From Labilithrix sp. (GTDB taxonomy: Bacteria; Myxococcota; Polyangia; Polyangiales; Polyangiaceae), in the NCBI GenBank assembly GCA_028287035.1, contig JAQBQL010000226.1, positions 1-64,000 on the forward strand: DNA of 64,000 nucleotides, written 5' to 3'. Shown one piece after another: positions 55,501-63,760 of the stretch (positions are counted from its first letter, which is position 1; every line of letters starts with the position of its first letter). Made by a program: the position numbers and the translations under genes. The notes below the pieces were generated by a model, which ran no database searches, was not told the DNA's origin, and worked only from the letters and a program-made list of their open reading frames with translations.

Positions 55501-55727
55501 GAGGGCATCTGCCCGAACTGCCGCTCGAGCGGGGTCGTCACCGACTCCGCCATGGTCTGGGCGCTCGCGCCCGGCAGGTACGTGGAGACGACGATGGTGG
55601 GGTAGTCGACCTGCGGGAGCGCCGAGACCGGGAGCTGCCGGAACGCGATGATGCCCGACAGGAAGAGGCCGATCATGAGCAGCGTCGTCGCGACCGGACG
55701 ACGGATGAACGGCTCGGAGATGCTCAT
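52575..55727 (-). CDS. RND multidrug efflux permease, MdtB-like (HAE1)
   Basis: A 1050-residue RND permease starting [20 protein letters not shown]. It has the same landmarks as its neighbour ([41 protein letters not shown]). Its ATG overlaps the adaptor stop (ATGA) and its stop overlaps the next start. Sequence divergence between the two permeases is moderate, consistent with an old duplication giving an MdtB/MdtC-type pair. It exports amphipathic compounds across both membranes with the adaptor and TolC-like protein encoded upstream. Confidence 0.93.
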   Translation of the reverse strand: [1050 protein letters not shown]

Positions 55728-56962
55728 GGATGCGCGCCGCCCGTCGCCGGGTTCATGCCGCGACCACTGCCCGCCGGACCGGCCGACGCGGAGCCCGCCG
55801 GCGCGCCGCCGCCCGGGCCGCGCGGCGAGACCTTGCTCCCGGGCTTCAGCTGGTTCTGACCGTCGGTCACGACGACGTCGTTCTCGGCGAGACCCTTCGC
55901 GATGGTGGCGACGTCGCCCTCGATGGTGCCGACCTCCACGTTGCGCGGCGCGACCGAGTGGTCCGGCGCCATCACGTACGCGAAGGTGCCGTTCGGGCCG
56001 CGCTGGACGACCGAGGCCGGGACGACGAGCGCGTCCTTCAGCATCTCGAGCTGCATCCGCGCCTTCACGAACGCGTTCGGCCACAGCGCATGATCCGGGT
56101 TCGGGAAGGACGCCTTCAGCCGGATCGTGGCGGTCTGCGCGTTGACCTGGTTGTCGACGAGCAAGAGCTCACCGGTCGACAGCTTCTTCGCGCCGTCGCG
56201 TCCGTAGACCTCGACGACCACCTTCCCGCCGGCGAGCGCGCGCTGCACCCGGGGCAGCTCGTCCTGCGGCACCGTGAAGAGCACGGCGATGGGATCGATC
56301 TGCGTGATGACGACGATGCCGTTGGCGTCGGCGGCGTGGACCAGGTTCCCGGGGTCGACCTGGCGGATGCCCGTCACGCCGTCGATGGGTGACGTGATGC
56401 GCGCGTAGTCGAGGTTCAGCCGCGCGCTCTCGATCTGCGCGCGGTCGGTGCGCGAGGCGGCCTCGAGCTGATCGACGGCGGTGCGCTGGTCGTCGACCTG
56501 CTGCTGCGGGATGAGGTTCTGTTTCCGCAGCGTCTCGTAGCGCTCCAGATTGAGCTTGCCGTTCCGGAGCTGCGCGTCGTCGCGGTAGAGCGCGGCCTCC
56601 GCGGTGTGCAGCTGGATGGCGAAGGGGCGGGGATCGACGAGCGCGAGGACGTCGCCCTTCTTCACCGGCTTGCCCTCGGTGAAGAGGACGCTGTCGAGGC
56701 GGCCGTCGACCTGGGACTTCTGCGTGACCTGCGCGATGGGAGTGACGGTCCCGAGGCCCTCGATGATGACGGGCACGTCCTTCTTCGTCACCACCGCGGT
56801 GGCCACCGGGATGACGCGATCGCCGCCGGCCGACGCCGAGCCCGCAGGCCCGCCCGCGCCCTTCGCCTGCGCGCTCGCGCTGCGGCCACGCATGAAGAGG
56901 ATGAGGCCTCCCACGACGAGGATGCCCACCACTGCCAGGATCACACGCGTCGCGTTCTTCAT
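55724..56962 (-). CDS. RND periplasmic adaptor (MdtA-like membrane fusion protein)
   Basis: A 412-residue adaptor with N-terminal membrane anchor MKNATRVILAVVGILVVGGLILFM. The first lipoyl half (IEGLGTVTPIAQVTQKSQVDGRLDSVLFTEGKPVKKGDVLALVD), the helical hairpin and the second lipoyl half (LDYARITSPIDGVTGIRQVDPGNLVHA) follow. A beta-barrel and membrane-proximal domain come last (VVPASVVQRGPNGTFAYVMAPDHSVAPRNVEVG). The tail is Gly/Ala/Pro-rich. The start overlaps the TolC-like stop (ATGA). Confidence 0.93.
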   Translation of the reverse strand: MKNATRVILAVVGILVVGGLILFMRGRSASAQAKGAGGPAGSASAGGDRVIPVATAVVTKKDVPVIIEGLGTVTPIAQVTQKSQVDGRLDSVLFTEGKPVKKGDVLALVDPRPFAIQLHTAEAALYRDDAQLRNGKLNLERYETLRKQNLIPQQQVDDQRTAVDQLEAASRTDRAQIESARLNLDYARITSPIDGVTGIRQVDPGNLVHAADANGIVVITQIDPIAVLFTVPQDELPRVQRALAGGKVVVEVYGRDGAKKLSTGELLLVDNQVNAQTATIRLKASFPNPDHALWPNAFVKARMQLEMLKDALVVPASVVQRGPNGTFAYVMAPDHSVAPRNVEVGTIEGDVATIAKGLAENDVVVTDGQNQLKPGSKVSPRGPGGGAPAGSASAGPAGSGRGMNPATGGAHP

Positions 56963-58371
56963 CGCTCTCCCAGCGCGGCGAGGAGATCGGCGCGCGCGGA
57001 CGACAGGTTGTACTGAGCTTGCACGGCCTGCGCCGAGGCGGTGGCGAGCGCCACCTGGGCGTCGCCCAGCTCGATGATGCTGCCGACCCCCGCGGCGTAC
57101 CGGCCCTCGGCGAGGCGTAGCCGCTCGCGGGCGTTCGCGACTGCCTCGTCGGCTGCGGCCTGCGAGGCCTTCGCGGCGCGGATGCCGAGCTGCGCCTGCT
57201 GGACCTGAACGCGGATCGTGAGCTTCTGGCCCTCGACCTGCGCGCGCGCCGCGGCGGCATTGCCCTCGGCCTCGCGGATCTGGCCGTGGGTGAGCCAGCC
57301 CTGGAAGATCGGCCACCCGACGGTCGCCCCGACGTTCCAGGCGGGGCCGAGATCGCCGAGCTCGGTGCCGGTCTCGGAGGCGCCGGCCGACGCGGAGAGG
57401 GTCGGCAGGTACGCGCCCTTGTACGCCTTCGCGGTGAGGTCGTAGGCCTCGCGCTGCTTCTCGTACACCTTGAGCTCCGGGCGCAGCTCGTTCGCCTTCG
57501 CGACGAGGCGATCGGTGGGCAGCTCCTCGCCTTCGACCACGCCGAGCTCGTCGTCGGCGACGTCGAAGTCGGACACGTCCGCGGTCCCGACCTGCTCGGC
57601 GAGCTGCGCCTTCGCGATCGCGTAGCCGTTGTCGGCGTTGATGAGGGTGAGGCGCGCGTTCGACAGATCGGTGCGGGCCTGCGCGAGATCGATCTCGGGG
57701 CGCGTACCGACCTGCACGAAGCCCTGCACCTGTTCGAGGTGTCGCTCGAAGTTCGCGAGCGACTCGCGCGCCACCCGGATGAGCGCCTTCTGCGCGCGGG
57801 CCGTGAAGAAGGCGCGGCGCACGCCGGCGATGACCGCCTGCGAGGTCGCCTGCTCGTTCGCGACGAACGATTCCACGTTCCGGTCGGCGGCCCTCACCTT
57901 GTTGCGCGTGTTGTTCCAGTCCCAGATGAGCTGGTTGGCGCTCCCGCCGAAGGTGAAGATGTCGATGCCCGACGAGTCGGTGGTGGCGATGGCGGTCGGC
58001 GTCCCCGTCGTGCCGGTGGTCCCCGTGCCCGTGGTGCCGGTGCCGGTGCCGCCGGTGGCGGTGGTCGTGGCGAGCCCCGAACGACCGCCGATGCTCGCCG
58101 AGCGCACGCGCTGGTAGCTCGCGCTCAGCTGGACCTGCGGGTAGTAGAGCTGCCGCGCCTGGGTCGCGCGGCCCCGCGCGGCCATGGTCTGTCCGCGCGA
58201 TTCGGCGAGCGTCGGCTGGTTCTTGAGCGCAGTGTCGACGGCGTCGGAGAGTCGCAGGACGCGCAGCGGCGCGGCCTCCGGCGGGACCGGCGCGGTGGGC
58301 AGCGCCGACGCCGCCTGCAGAAAGATCGGGAGAACGAGGCTGGCGAACATGGAGGTAGCCGCGGGGCGCAT
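56959..58371 (-). CDS. TolC/OprM-family outer-membrane efflux protein
   Basis: A 470-residue protein with signal-like N-terminus MRPAATSMFASLVLPIFLQA and a two-fold repeat of long helices. In the first, DAVDTALKNQPTLAESRGQTMAARGRATQARQLYYPQVQLSASY leads to ARTDLSNARLTLINADNGYAIAKAQLAEQVG. In the second, ANELRPELKVYEKQREAYDLTAKAYKGAYLPTLSASAG leads to GDAQVALATASAQAVQAQYNLSSARADLLAALG. The first outer-membrane strand pair carries a low-complexity Gly/Thr insert (GGTGTGTTGTGTTGTTG). It is the first gene of the efflux operon, divergent from a histidine kinase gene. Confidence 0.92.
   Translation of the reverse strand: MRPAATSMFASLVLPIFLQAASALPTAPVPPEAAPLRVLRLSDAVDTALKNQPTLAESRGQTMAARGRATQARQLYYPQVQLSASYQRVRSASIGGRSGLATTTATGGTGTGTTGTGTTGTTGTPTAIATTDSSGIDIFTFGGSANQLIWDWNNTRNKVRAADRNVESFVANEQATSQAVIAGVRRAFFTARAQKALIRVARESLANFERHLEQVQGFVQVGTRPEIDLAQARTDLSNARLTLINADNGYAIAKAQLAEQVGTADVSDFDVADDELGVVEGEELPTDRLVAKANELRPELKVYEKQREAYDLTAKAYKGAYLPTLSASAGASETGTELGDLGPAWNVGATVGWPIFQGWLTHGQIREAEGNAAAARAQVEGQKLTIRVQVQQAQLGIRAAKASQAAADEAVANARERLRLAEGRYAAGVGSIIELGDAQVALATASAQAVQAQYNLSSARADLLAALGER
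57995..58070 (-). repeat. Gly/Thr-coding microsatellite in the TolC-like gene
   Basis: Short GGC-ACC type units, degenerate at third positions, encode alternating Gly and Thr within the first surface-exposed loop of the barrel. The array looks prone to slippage and probably varies in length between strains. Confidence 0.6.
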
Positions 58372-58420
58372 CGCAAGGGTCGCGCCATGGGAGCACGGGC
58401 GCCCCTCACCCGTGGTTTGT

Positions 58421-58443
58421 CGCGGTGCGGGCGGCGCACCGCG
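58421..58443. promoter_or_regulatory. dyad in the divergent efflux/two-component promoter region
   Basis: CGCGGTGCG-GGCGG-CGCACCGCG, with 9-nt perfect arms, lies midway in the 220-nt gap between the efflux operon start (58371, minus) and the histidine kinase start (58592, plus). It is a plausible shared operator. Regulator unknown. Confidence 0.4.
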
Positions 58444-58591
58444 TGGTGAACGCACCTCACGGTCGTGTTCTCGATCCATACACGTGTTCGGGGAACGAAC
58501 GCTGCGCGCGCGCCGCCACTGTCGAGATCCCCGGTATTTCCCGTCATTTCGTGGTCGGGAATCAGCCTTGCGAGAGGCGGGCGCCGCCGGT

Positions 58592-59989
58592 ATGAATCGC
58601 GTCATCAGGTACCGCATCCTCACCATCGTGCTGCTCGGCGTGCTGACGTCGGCGCTGTCGGTGGCGGCGCTCGTGCAGCTCCTGACGACGAGCACGGCAA
58701 ACCGGGTGGAGCGCGCGCGTGACGCGGCGAGCGAGGAGGTCGATCGGCTCGCGCGGTCACCAGGATCGCTGTCCGACCCGATCCCCTCGGGTTACGTGGC
58801 GATGCGGGCCGGCGTGTGGGTCGCCGACGTGCCGCCTCCGGTGCTTCCGGCGGCCCTGGCCAGCGAGGCGCGCGCGGCGGTGGCTCGTGCTCGCGCCGAG
58901 CGTGGCCGCGTGCTGGTGGAGGCGCCGGCGGAGGACGGCACGCACGTCGTGGCGGCGCGTCCTGTCACAGCCCCGGAGGCATCGGGACTTTCTGCCGACG
59001 CGGTGGCGGTCGTCGCCTACGTGGTGCGTCCGCTTCCCTCGCTCCGGACGTGGCAGCGGATCGTCGCGCTCCTCGCGGCCGCGACCGCGCTGCTCGTCGG
59101 GACCGCCGTGTACTCGGTGCTCACCATGAACCGGGGCGCCTCGGCGATCCGCGCATCGCTCGAGGCTCTGGCGACGGATCTGAACGCCACCGTCGCGCGG
59201 CCCTCGGTCCGCGAGCTCGACGGAATTGCCGACGGCATCGCCGAGCTCGCGCGGAAGCTCGCCGAGGCCCGCCAGCAGGAGGAGCGCCTCGCGCGCGAGC
59301 TGGCGCAGAACGAACGGCTCGCCGCGCTCGGGCGCGTCGCGGCGGGGGTCGCGCACGAGGTCCGGAACCCGCTCGCCTCGATCAAGCTGCGCCTCGATCT
59401 GGCCGCGGCGTCGTCGCCGTCGCAAGCGCTTCCGGCGTCTGCGGCAGAGGCGATCGCGCATGCCACGAGCGAGATCGACCGCCTCGACCGGCTCGTCGCG
59501 GATCTCCTCGTCGTCGCGGGCCGGGCGGTCGGGCCGAAGGGCAGCGCCGACGTCGGCACCCTCGTGCACGCGCGTGCCGCGGGCCTCGCCGCCTGGGCGC
59601 GGGAGCGCGGAGTGGAGGTGAACGCCGAGGGCAGCGCGCCGGCGCTCGTCGACGAGGACGCGATGGCCCGCGCCGTGGACAACCTGCTCCGGAACGCCAT
59701 CGAGGCCTCACCGAGCGGCGGAGCGGTGAGCGCGCGGGTGATCCGCGAGCAAGGGCGCGTCATCGTGCGCGTCGAGGATCAGGGTCCGGGCGTGCCCGCC
59801 GCCCGCGCCGCCGAGCTCTTCGAGCCGTTCTTCACGACGAAGCCGGCGGGGACGGGCCTCGGCCTCGCGCTCTCGCGCGCCATTGCCCGCGCCCACGGCG
59901 GGGACGTCGTCTACGAGCGCCGAGGCGACGTGACGTGCTTCGTGCTGTCGGTCGCCGTCGCCCGGGCGAGCGAGAGGGAGGCCGCGTGA
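58592..59989 (+). CDS. membrane sensor histidine kinase (NtrB-like)
   Basis: A 465-residue sensor: helix 1 (ILTIVLLGVLTSALSVAALVQLL), a periplasmic sensor of about 110 residues, helix 2 (IVALLAAATALLVGTAVYSVL), and a signalling helix with a coiled coil (ELARKLAEARQQEERLARELAQNE). The H-box is RVAAGVAHEVRNPLASIKLRLDLA, followed by the N-box (AVDNLLRNAIEAS), G1 (VEDQGPGVP) and G2 (TKPAGTGLGLALSRAIARAHGG). Its stop overlaps the NtrC-type regulator start (GTGA). The pair is divergent from the RND efflux operon, which it may control. Confidence 0.92.
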   Translation: MNRVIRYRILTIVLLGVLTSALSVAALVQLLTTSTANRVERARDAASEEVDRLARSPGSLSDPIPSGYVAMRAGVWVADVPPPVLPAALASEARAAVARARAERGRVLVEAPAEDGTHVVAARPVTAPEASGLSADAVAVVAYVVRPLPSLRTWQRIVALLAAATALLVGTAVYSVLTMNRGASAIRASLEALATDLNATVARPSVRELDGIADGIAELARKLAEARQQEERLARELAQNERLAALGRVAAGVAHEVRNPLASIKLRLDLAAASSPSQALPASAAEAIAHATSEIDRLDRLVADLLVVAGRAVGPKGSADVGTLVHARAAGLAAWARERGVEVNAEGSAPALVDEDAMARAVDNLLRNAIEASPSGGAVSARVIREQGRVIVRVEDQGPGVPAARAAELFEPFFTTKPAGTGLGLALSRAIARAHGGDVVYERRGDVTCFVLSVAVARASEREAA

Positions 59990-61341
59990 GCGCGCCGTCC
60001 GTCCTCGTGGTCGAGGACGAGGCGGGCCTCCGCGACGGTCTCGCCGCGGCCGTCGGGACGCTCGGCTACCGTGCGCTCACCGCCGGCGGTCTCGGTGAGG
60101 CGCGCGCGTCGCTCGCGGTCGAGGCGCCGGACTGCATCCTCCTCGACATCCGCCTGAAGGACGGCGACGGCCTCACGTTCCTGGGAGAGCTGCGCGACGG
60201 GCCCCTGCACGACGTGCCCGTGATCGTCGCGACCGCCTACGGAGATTCCGAGCGGACGATCCGCGCGATGCGCGACGGCGCGTTCGACTACCTCACGAAG
60301 CCCTTCAACCTCCCGCTGCTGCTCGCCACGGTGGAGCGCGCGGTCAAGCAGCGGTCGCTCGCGCGGTCGGTGGTCATCCCCGCGGCGCCGAGCGGCGAGA
60401 AGGGCCTCGTCGGATCCAGCGCGGCGATGGTGGGCATCTGGAAGCTGATCGGCCGCGCTGCCGCGTCGACCGCGCCGGTCCTCATCACCGGCGAGACCGG
60501 CGTTGGCAAGGAGCTCGTCGCCTCGGCCATCCATGACTACTCGGTGCGCGCGAGCGAGCCGTTCGTCGCCGTGAACCTGGCCGCGCTGCCCGCCTCGCTC
60601 CTCGAGAGCGAGCTGTTCGGCCATGAGAAGGGCGCCTTCACCGGCGCGAGCGCCCGTCGCCTGGGTCGCTTCGAGCTCGCCGCCGGAGGCACGCTCTTCC
60701 TCGACGAGATCGGCGACCTCGACCCGGCGCTCCAGACGAAGCTGCTCCGCGTGCTCCAGGACGGGTCGTTCGAGCGCGTCGGCGGCAGCGAGAAGCTCAC
60801 GACGCGCGCGCGCATCATCGCCGCCACCAACAAGCCGGTCCACCCGGGCGAGCCGGGCTGCGTCATGCGCGAGGACCTCTACTACCGTCTGGCGGTGATC
60901 GGCATCGAGGTCCCGCCGCTCCGCGCGCGGAAGAGCGACATCCCCCTGCTCGTCGCCCACGCGCTCCGCGGGAAGCCGGCGCGCGCTGCCTCCGAGCAGG
61001 CGATGGAGGCGCTGGTCGCCTACGACTGGCCAGGCAACGTGCGCGAGCTCGTCCACGTCATCGAGCGAGCGGCAGTCCTCGGCGGCGAGATCATCGACGT
61101 GGCGTCACTGCCCGACAACGTGCGCAGCGGCCGGACCTCGCGCGGCTCGCTCGTGCCGCCCAGCTCGGCGGGCGCGCCGTCCTCGCTGCGCGACGCGGTG
61201 AGCGTGCTCGAGAAACGCATGATCATCGAGGCGCTCGAGCGCGCGAACGGCAATCGCTCGGAGGCCGCCCGCCAGCTCGGCATCGGACGCCCCCAGCTCT
61301 ACGCGAAGATGGAAGAGCACGGGATCGGACAGAAGGACTGA
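59986..61341 (+). CDS. NtrC-family sigma54-dependent response regulator
   Basis: A 451-residue regulator. The receiver has the acidic pair VVEDE, phospho-Asp 54 (LLDIRLKDG), the ATAYG switch residue and YLTKPF Lys. The AAA+ domain has GETGVGKE, ELFGHEKGAFTGAS (sigma54 contact), FLDEIGDLDP, REDLYYRL and WPGNVREL. A Fis-like helix-turn-helix ends the protein (NRSEAARQLGIGRPQLYAKM). It starts with GTG overlapping the histidine kinase stop. It should activate sigma54 promoters after phosphorylation by the cognate kinase. Confidence 0.94.
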   Translation: MSAPSVLVVEDEAGLRDGLAAAVGTLGYRALTAGGLGEARASLAVEAPDCILLDIRLKDGDGLTFLGELRDGPLHDVPVIVATAYGDSERTIRAMRDGAFDYLTKPFNLPLLLATVERAVKQRSLARSVVIPAAPSGEKGLVGSSAAMVGIWKLIGRAAASTAPVLITGETGVGKELVASAIHDYSVRASEPFVAVNLAALPASLLESELFGHEKGAFTGASARRLGRFELAAGGTLFLDEIGDLDPALQTKLLRVLQDGSFERVGGSEKLTTRARIIAATNKPVHPGEPGCVMREDLYYRLAVIGIEVPPLRARKSDIPLLVAHALRGKPARAASEQAMEALVAYDWPGNVRELVHVIERAAVLGGEIIDVASLPDNVRSGRTSRGSLVPPSSAGAPSSLRDAVSVLEKRMIIEALERANGNRSEAARQLGIGRPQLYAKMEEHGIGQKD

Positions 61342-61372
61342 ACGCGCGGCGCGCCGGGTCGTATGGACCTGG

Positions 61373-61897
61373 GTGGATCCCTATCCCCAGTTACGCGAGA
61401 AGCTGACCAAGGTGGCCGCGGAGCTCTTCGCGATCCATGGCCTGCCGATCGTCTGCTCCGGCGTCCGCGGCGTTCCGCCGGCGGGCCGTCAGGGCCTCGG
61501 CACCATCGGCTTCTCCGGCCCGCACATGATGGGCGCGCTGGCGCTCCTCGCCGACGAGTCGCTCTGGCACCGCATCGCGCCCTCCGCGGAGCACCGGCTC
61601 GACCCCACGCTGCTCGCCGACATGGTCGGGGAGTTCGCGAACATGCTGCTCGGCGGCCTCCGCACCGCGCTGCTGCCCCTCGGCGCCGACGTGGCGACCG
61701 CCATTCCCGCCGCCATTTGCGCGGACGGCATCGTCATGCCGCTCCCGCCCGGAGCCGTTCCCGACTGGGACGTCTTCGACAGCGCCGGCGGCCCGCTCTT
61801 CATCCGCATCCAGGTCGCCTTCAAACGCGACTTTCGTTTCAGTCACGATCCCGATCTCACCGTCATTCCCCAAGAGGCAGGCCTTGTCATCTTCTGA
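61373..61897 (+). CDS. CheX-like phosphatase-domain protein
   Basis: A 174-residue soluble protein. The segment LLADMVGEFANMLLGGLRTALLPLGADV matches the CheX/CheC core ELxNMxxGxxxxxL, in which the acidic residue and Asn act in dephosphorylating CheY. A preceding beta part (GTIGFSGPHMMGALALLADESL) and the closing strands ending QEAGLVIF are consistent with this. The start is GTG at 61373. It overlaps the downstream CheY-like gene by 14 nt, which strongly suggests the two proteins work together. Confidence 0.75.
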   Translation: MDPYPQLREKLTKVAAELFAIHGLPIVCSGVRGVPPAGRQGLGTIGFSGPHMMGALALLADESLWHRIAPSAEHRLDPTLLADMVGEFANMLLGGLRTALLPLGADVATAIPAAICADGIVMPLPPGAVPDWDVFDSAGGPLFIRIQVAFKRDFRFSHDPDLTVIPQEAGLVIF

Positions 61898-62267
61898 TCC
61901 GATCCAGACCGTTCTCGTCATCGACGATTCGAGGACGGTGCGCCTCGTCGCATCCCTCGCGCTCGCCTCCGCGGGCTTCAACGTGGTCGAAGCCGTCGAC
62001 GGCCAGGACGGTCTCGACAAGCTCGCCGAGCTCGGGAAGGTCGCCCTCGTCCTGTGCGACGTCAACATGCCGCGCATGAGCGGCATGGACTTCCTCGCGA
62101 ACCTCGCCACGAGCGCCGAGCCGCGCCCGCCCGTCCTGATGCTCACCACCGAGGGACACACCGCGCTCATCCAGCGCGCGAAGGCCTGCGGGGCGCGCGG
62201 CTGGATGATGAAGCCCTTCCGCCCCGAATCGCTCGTCGCCGCCGCCCGCAAGCTCATCGCCGCCTGA
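61884..62267 (+). CDS. CheY-like single-domain response regulator
   Basis: A 127-residue receiver with no output domain. Acidic pair DD at 14-15, phospho-Asp 59 (LCDVNMPRMSG), Thr in MLTTEG and Lys 110 (WMMKPF). The start is TTG at 61884, within the end of the CheX-like gene, with AGAGG about 6 nt upstream. Presumably it is the substrate of that CheX-like protein; the cognate kinase is not in the window. Confidence 0.9.
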   Translation: MSSSDPIQTVLVIDDSRTVRLVASLALASAGFNVVEAVDGQDGLDKLAELGKVALVLCDVNMPRMSGMDFLANLATSAEPRPPVLMLTTEGHTALIQRAKACGARGWMMKPFRPESLVAAARKLIAA

Positions 62268-62310
62268 CGACCTCTCGCTACTTCTCAACTTCCTCTACCG
62301 CAGCACTCCG

Positions 62311-63753
62311 ATGACCCATCCCGACGACCGCCGCATCGTGCTCATCGATCCTGATCCGGAGACGCGCGCGGTGTATTCCGCTCGCCTGCGGTCCCACGAC
62401 TTCGTCGTCGACGAGGCAGCCGACGCGGTGCGCGGCGCGGAGATGGCCCTCGCTTCGCCGCCCATGGTGGTGGTGAGCGACCTCTGGATGCCGGGCGTCT
62501 CGGGCGTCCAGCTTTGCCGTCTTCTCAAGGCGGAGCCGGGCACGGCGCACGTGCCCGTCATCCTCCGCGCCGAGCACGAGGACCCGCGGAGCCGCTTCTG
62601 GGCGACGCGCGCCGGGGCGCTCACGCTCGTGTCGAAGGACCGCATGGGGGATCTCATGCGCGCGCTCGCCACCGCTGCGGCCGCGTCTTCGGCCCAGGCG
62701 CAGGAGTTCTTCTTCGAGATGAGCGGCGGGATGGAGGTCCGCGATCGCATCGCCCAGCACCTCGATCGCGCGCTCTTCGAGTCGGTCATCGCCTCCGAGG
62801 TTCGTGCGCTCGCCAGCGCCTGCTCGTTCGGCCGGCTCTTCGATTCGCTCTCGCAGCTGCTCGCGCAGCTCGTGACCTACCGCTGGATGGCCGTATCGAC
62901 CAACGCCGGCGACGTCGCGGTCCACGCGCACCGGCGGTCTGCCGACGAGTGCGAGAAGGAAGCGCGCGCGGCGCTCGGTGTCGGCGAGCGGACCAAGGCA
63001 GTACGCATCCTCGACGCCGACGCGGCGTTCGCGCCGCCGGGCGGCCGGGTGATCGCGCTCGACATCTCGCTCGGCGACGTGCCGGTCGGGCGCGTCGCGA
63101 TGAGCGTGGTCGACGGCGACGTGCACGCCGAGGAGATCGCCGCGATCTGCGCGAGCGAGCTCGGCGGCGCTCTCCGCCTCGTCACGCTGATCGAGGAGTC
63201 GCAGCGCCTCGCGACGACCGACGCCCTCACCCAGCTCCACAACCGTCGAGCGTTCGGCGACATGATGGAGCGCGAGATCTCGCGCTGCGACCGCTCGGAC
63301 AGCCCGATGTCCGTGATGCTGTTCGACCTCGACCACTTCAAGAGCATCAACGACACGCGGGGGCATGCGGGCGGTGACCTCGTGCTCGCCGCGGTCGGCA
63401 AGCTGCTCCGCCACCAGGCGCGCGGCCACGACATCGTCGCGCGCTGGGGCGGCGAGGAGTTCGTGATCGGCTTGCCCGGCGAGCTCGAGAGCGGCGGGAA
63501 GTCCGCCGCCGAGCGGATCCGCGCGGCGATCGAGCGGCTCGACGTGCGCGACGCGGCGGGCGAACGGATCCCGGTCTCGGCCTCGATCGGCGTCGTGGAG
63601 CGGACGAGATACGAGACGCTCGAGGCGACCGTCGACCGGGCCGACCGCACCATGTACTGCGCGAAGCTCGCCGGCCGTAACCGGGTGTGCCTCGCGAGCG
63701 AGCACCTTCCGGCGAGCGCCGACCCGTCTCCCGCCGAGGACATGGCCGCCTGA
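62311..63753 (+). CDS. receiver-GGDEF diguanylate cyclase
   Basis: A 480-residue protein. An N-terminal receiver (LIDPDPETRAVYS, VVSDLWMPGVSG with the phospho-Asp) is followed by a middle GAF-like region (about 150-295). A GGDEF domain follows, with LTQLHNRRAFGDMM and VMLFDLDHFKSINDTRGHAGGD. The active site is ARWGGEEFVIG, with an RGHD inhibitory I-site just before it. It should make cyclic di-GMP and be feedback-controlled. It lies 43 nt after the CheY-like gene, so it may be in the same transcription unit. Confidence 0.93.
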   Translation: MTHPDDRRIVLIDPDPETRAVYSARLRSHDFVVDEAADAVRGAEMALASPPMVVVSDLWMPGVSGVQLCRLLKAEPGTAHVPVILRAEHEDPRSRFWATRAGALTLVSKDRMGDLMRALATAAAASSAQAQEFFFEMSGGMEVRDRIAQHLDRALFESVIASEVRALASACSFGRLFDSLSQLLAQLVTYRWMAVSTNAGDVAVHAHRRSADECEKEARAALGVGERTKAVRILDADAAFAPPGGRVIALDISLGDVPVGRVAMSVVDGDVHAEEIAAICASELGGALRLVTLIEESQRLATTDALTQLHNRRAFGDMMEREISRCDRSDSPMSVMLFDLDHFKSINDTRGHAGGDLVLAAVGKLLRHQARGHDIVARWGGEEFVIGLPGELESGGKSAAERIRAAIERLDVRDAAGERIPVSASIGVVERTRYETLEATVDRADRTMYCAKLAGRNRVCLASEHLPASADPSPAEDMAA

Positions 63754-63760
63754 TCCTGCC

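Noticed and set aside
52602..55859. A 1085-codon open frame antisense to the MdtB-like permease
   Set aside because: Composition is Arg/Glu/Asp/His-rich with no domain. It arises from the GC-biased third positions of the efflux gene on the other strand.
58550..58572. Possible sigma54 promoter before the histidine kinase (GG-10 nt-GC near CTTGCG)
   Set aside because: The -24 half does not match TGGCAC and the start codon would be only about 10 nt from the predicted transcript start.
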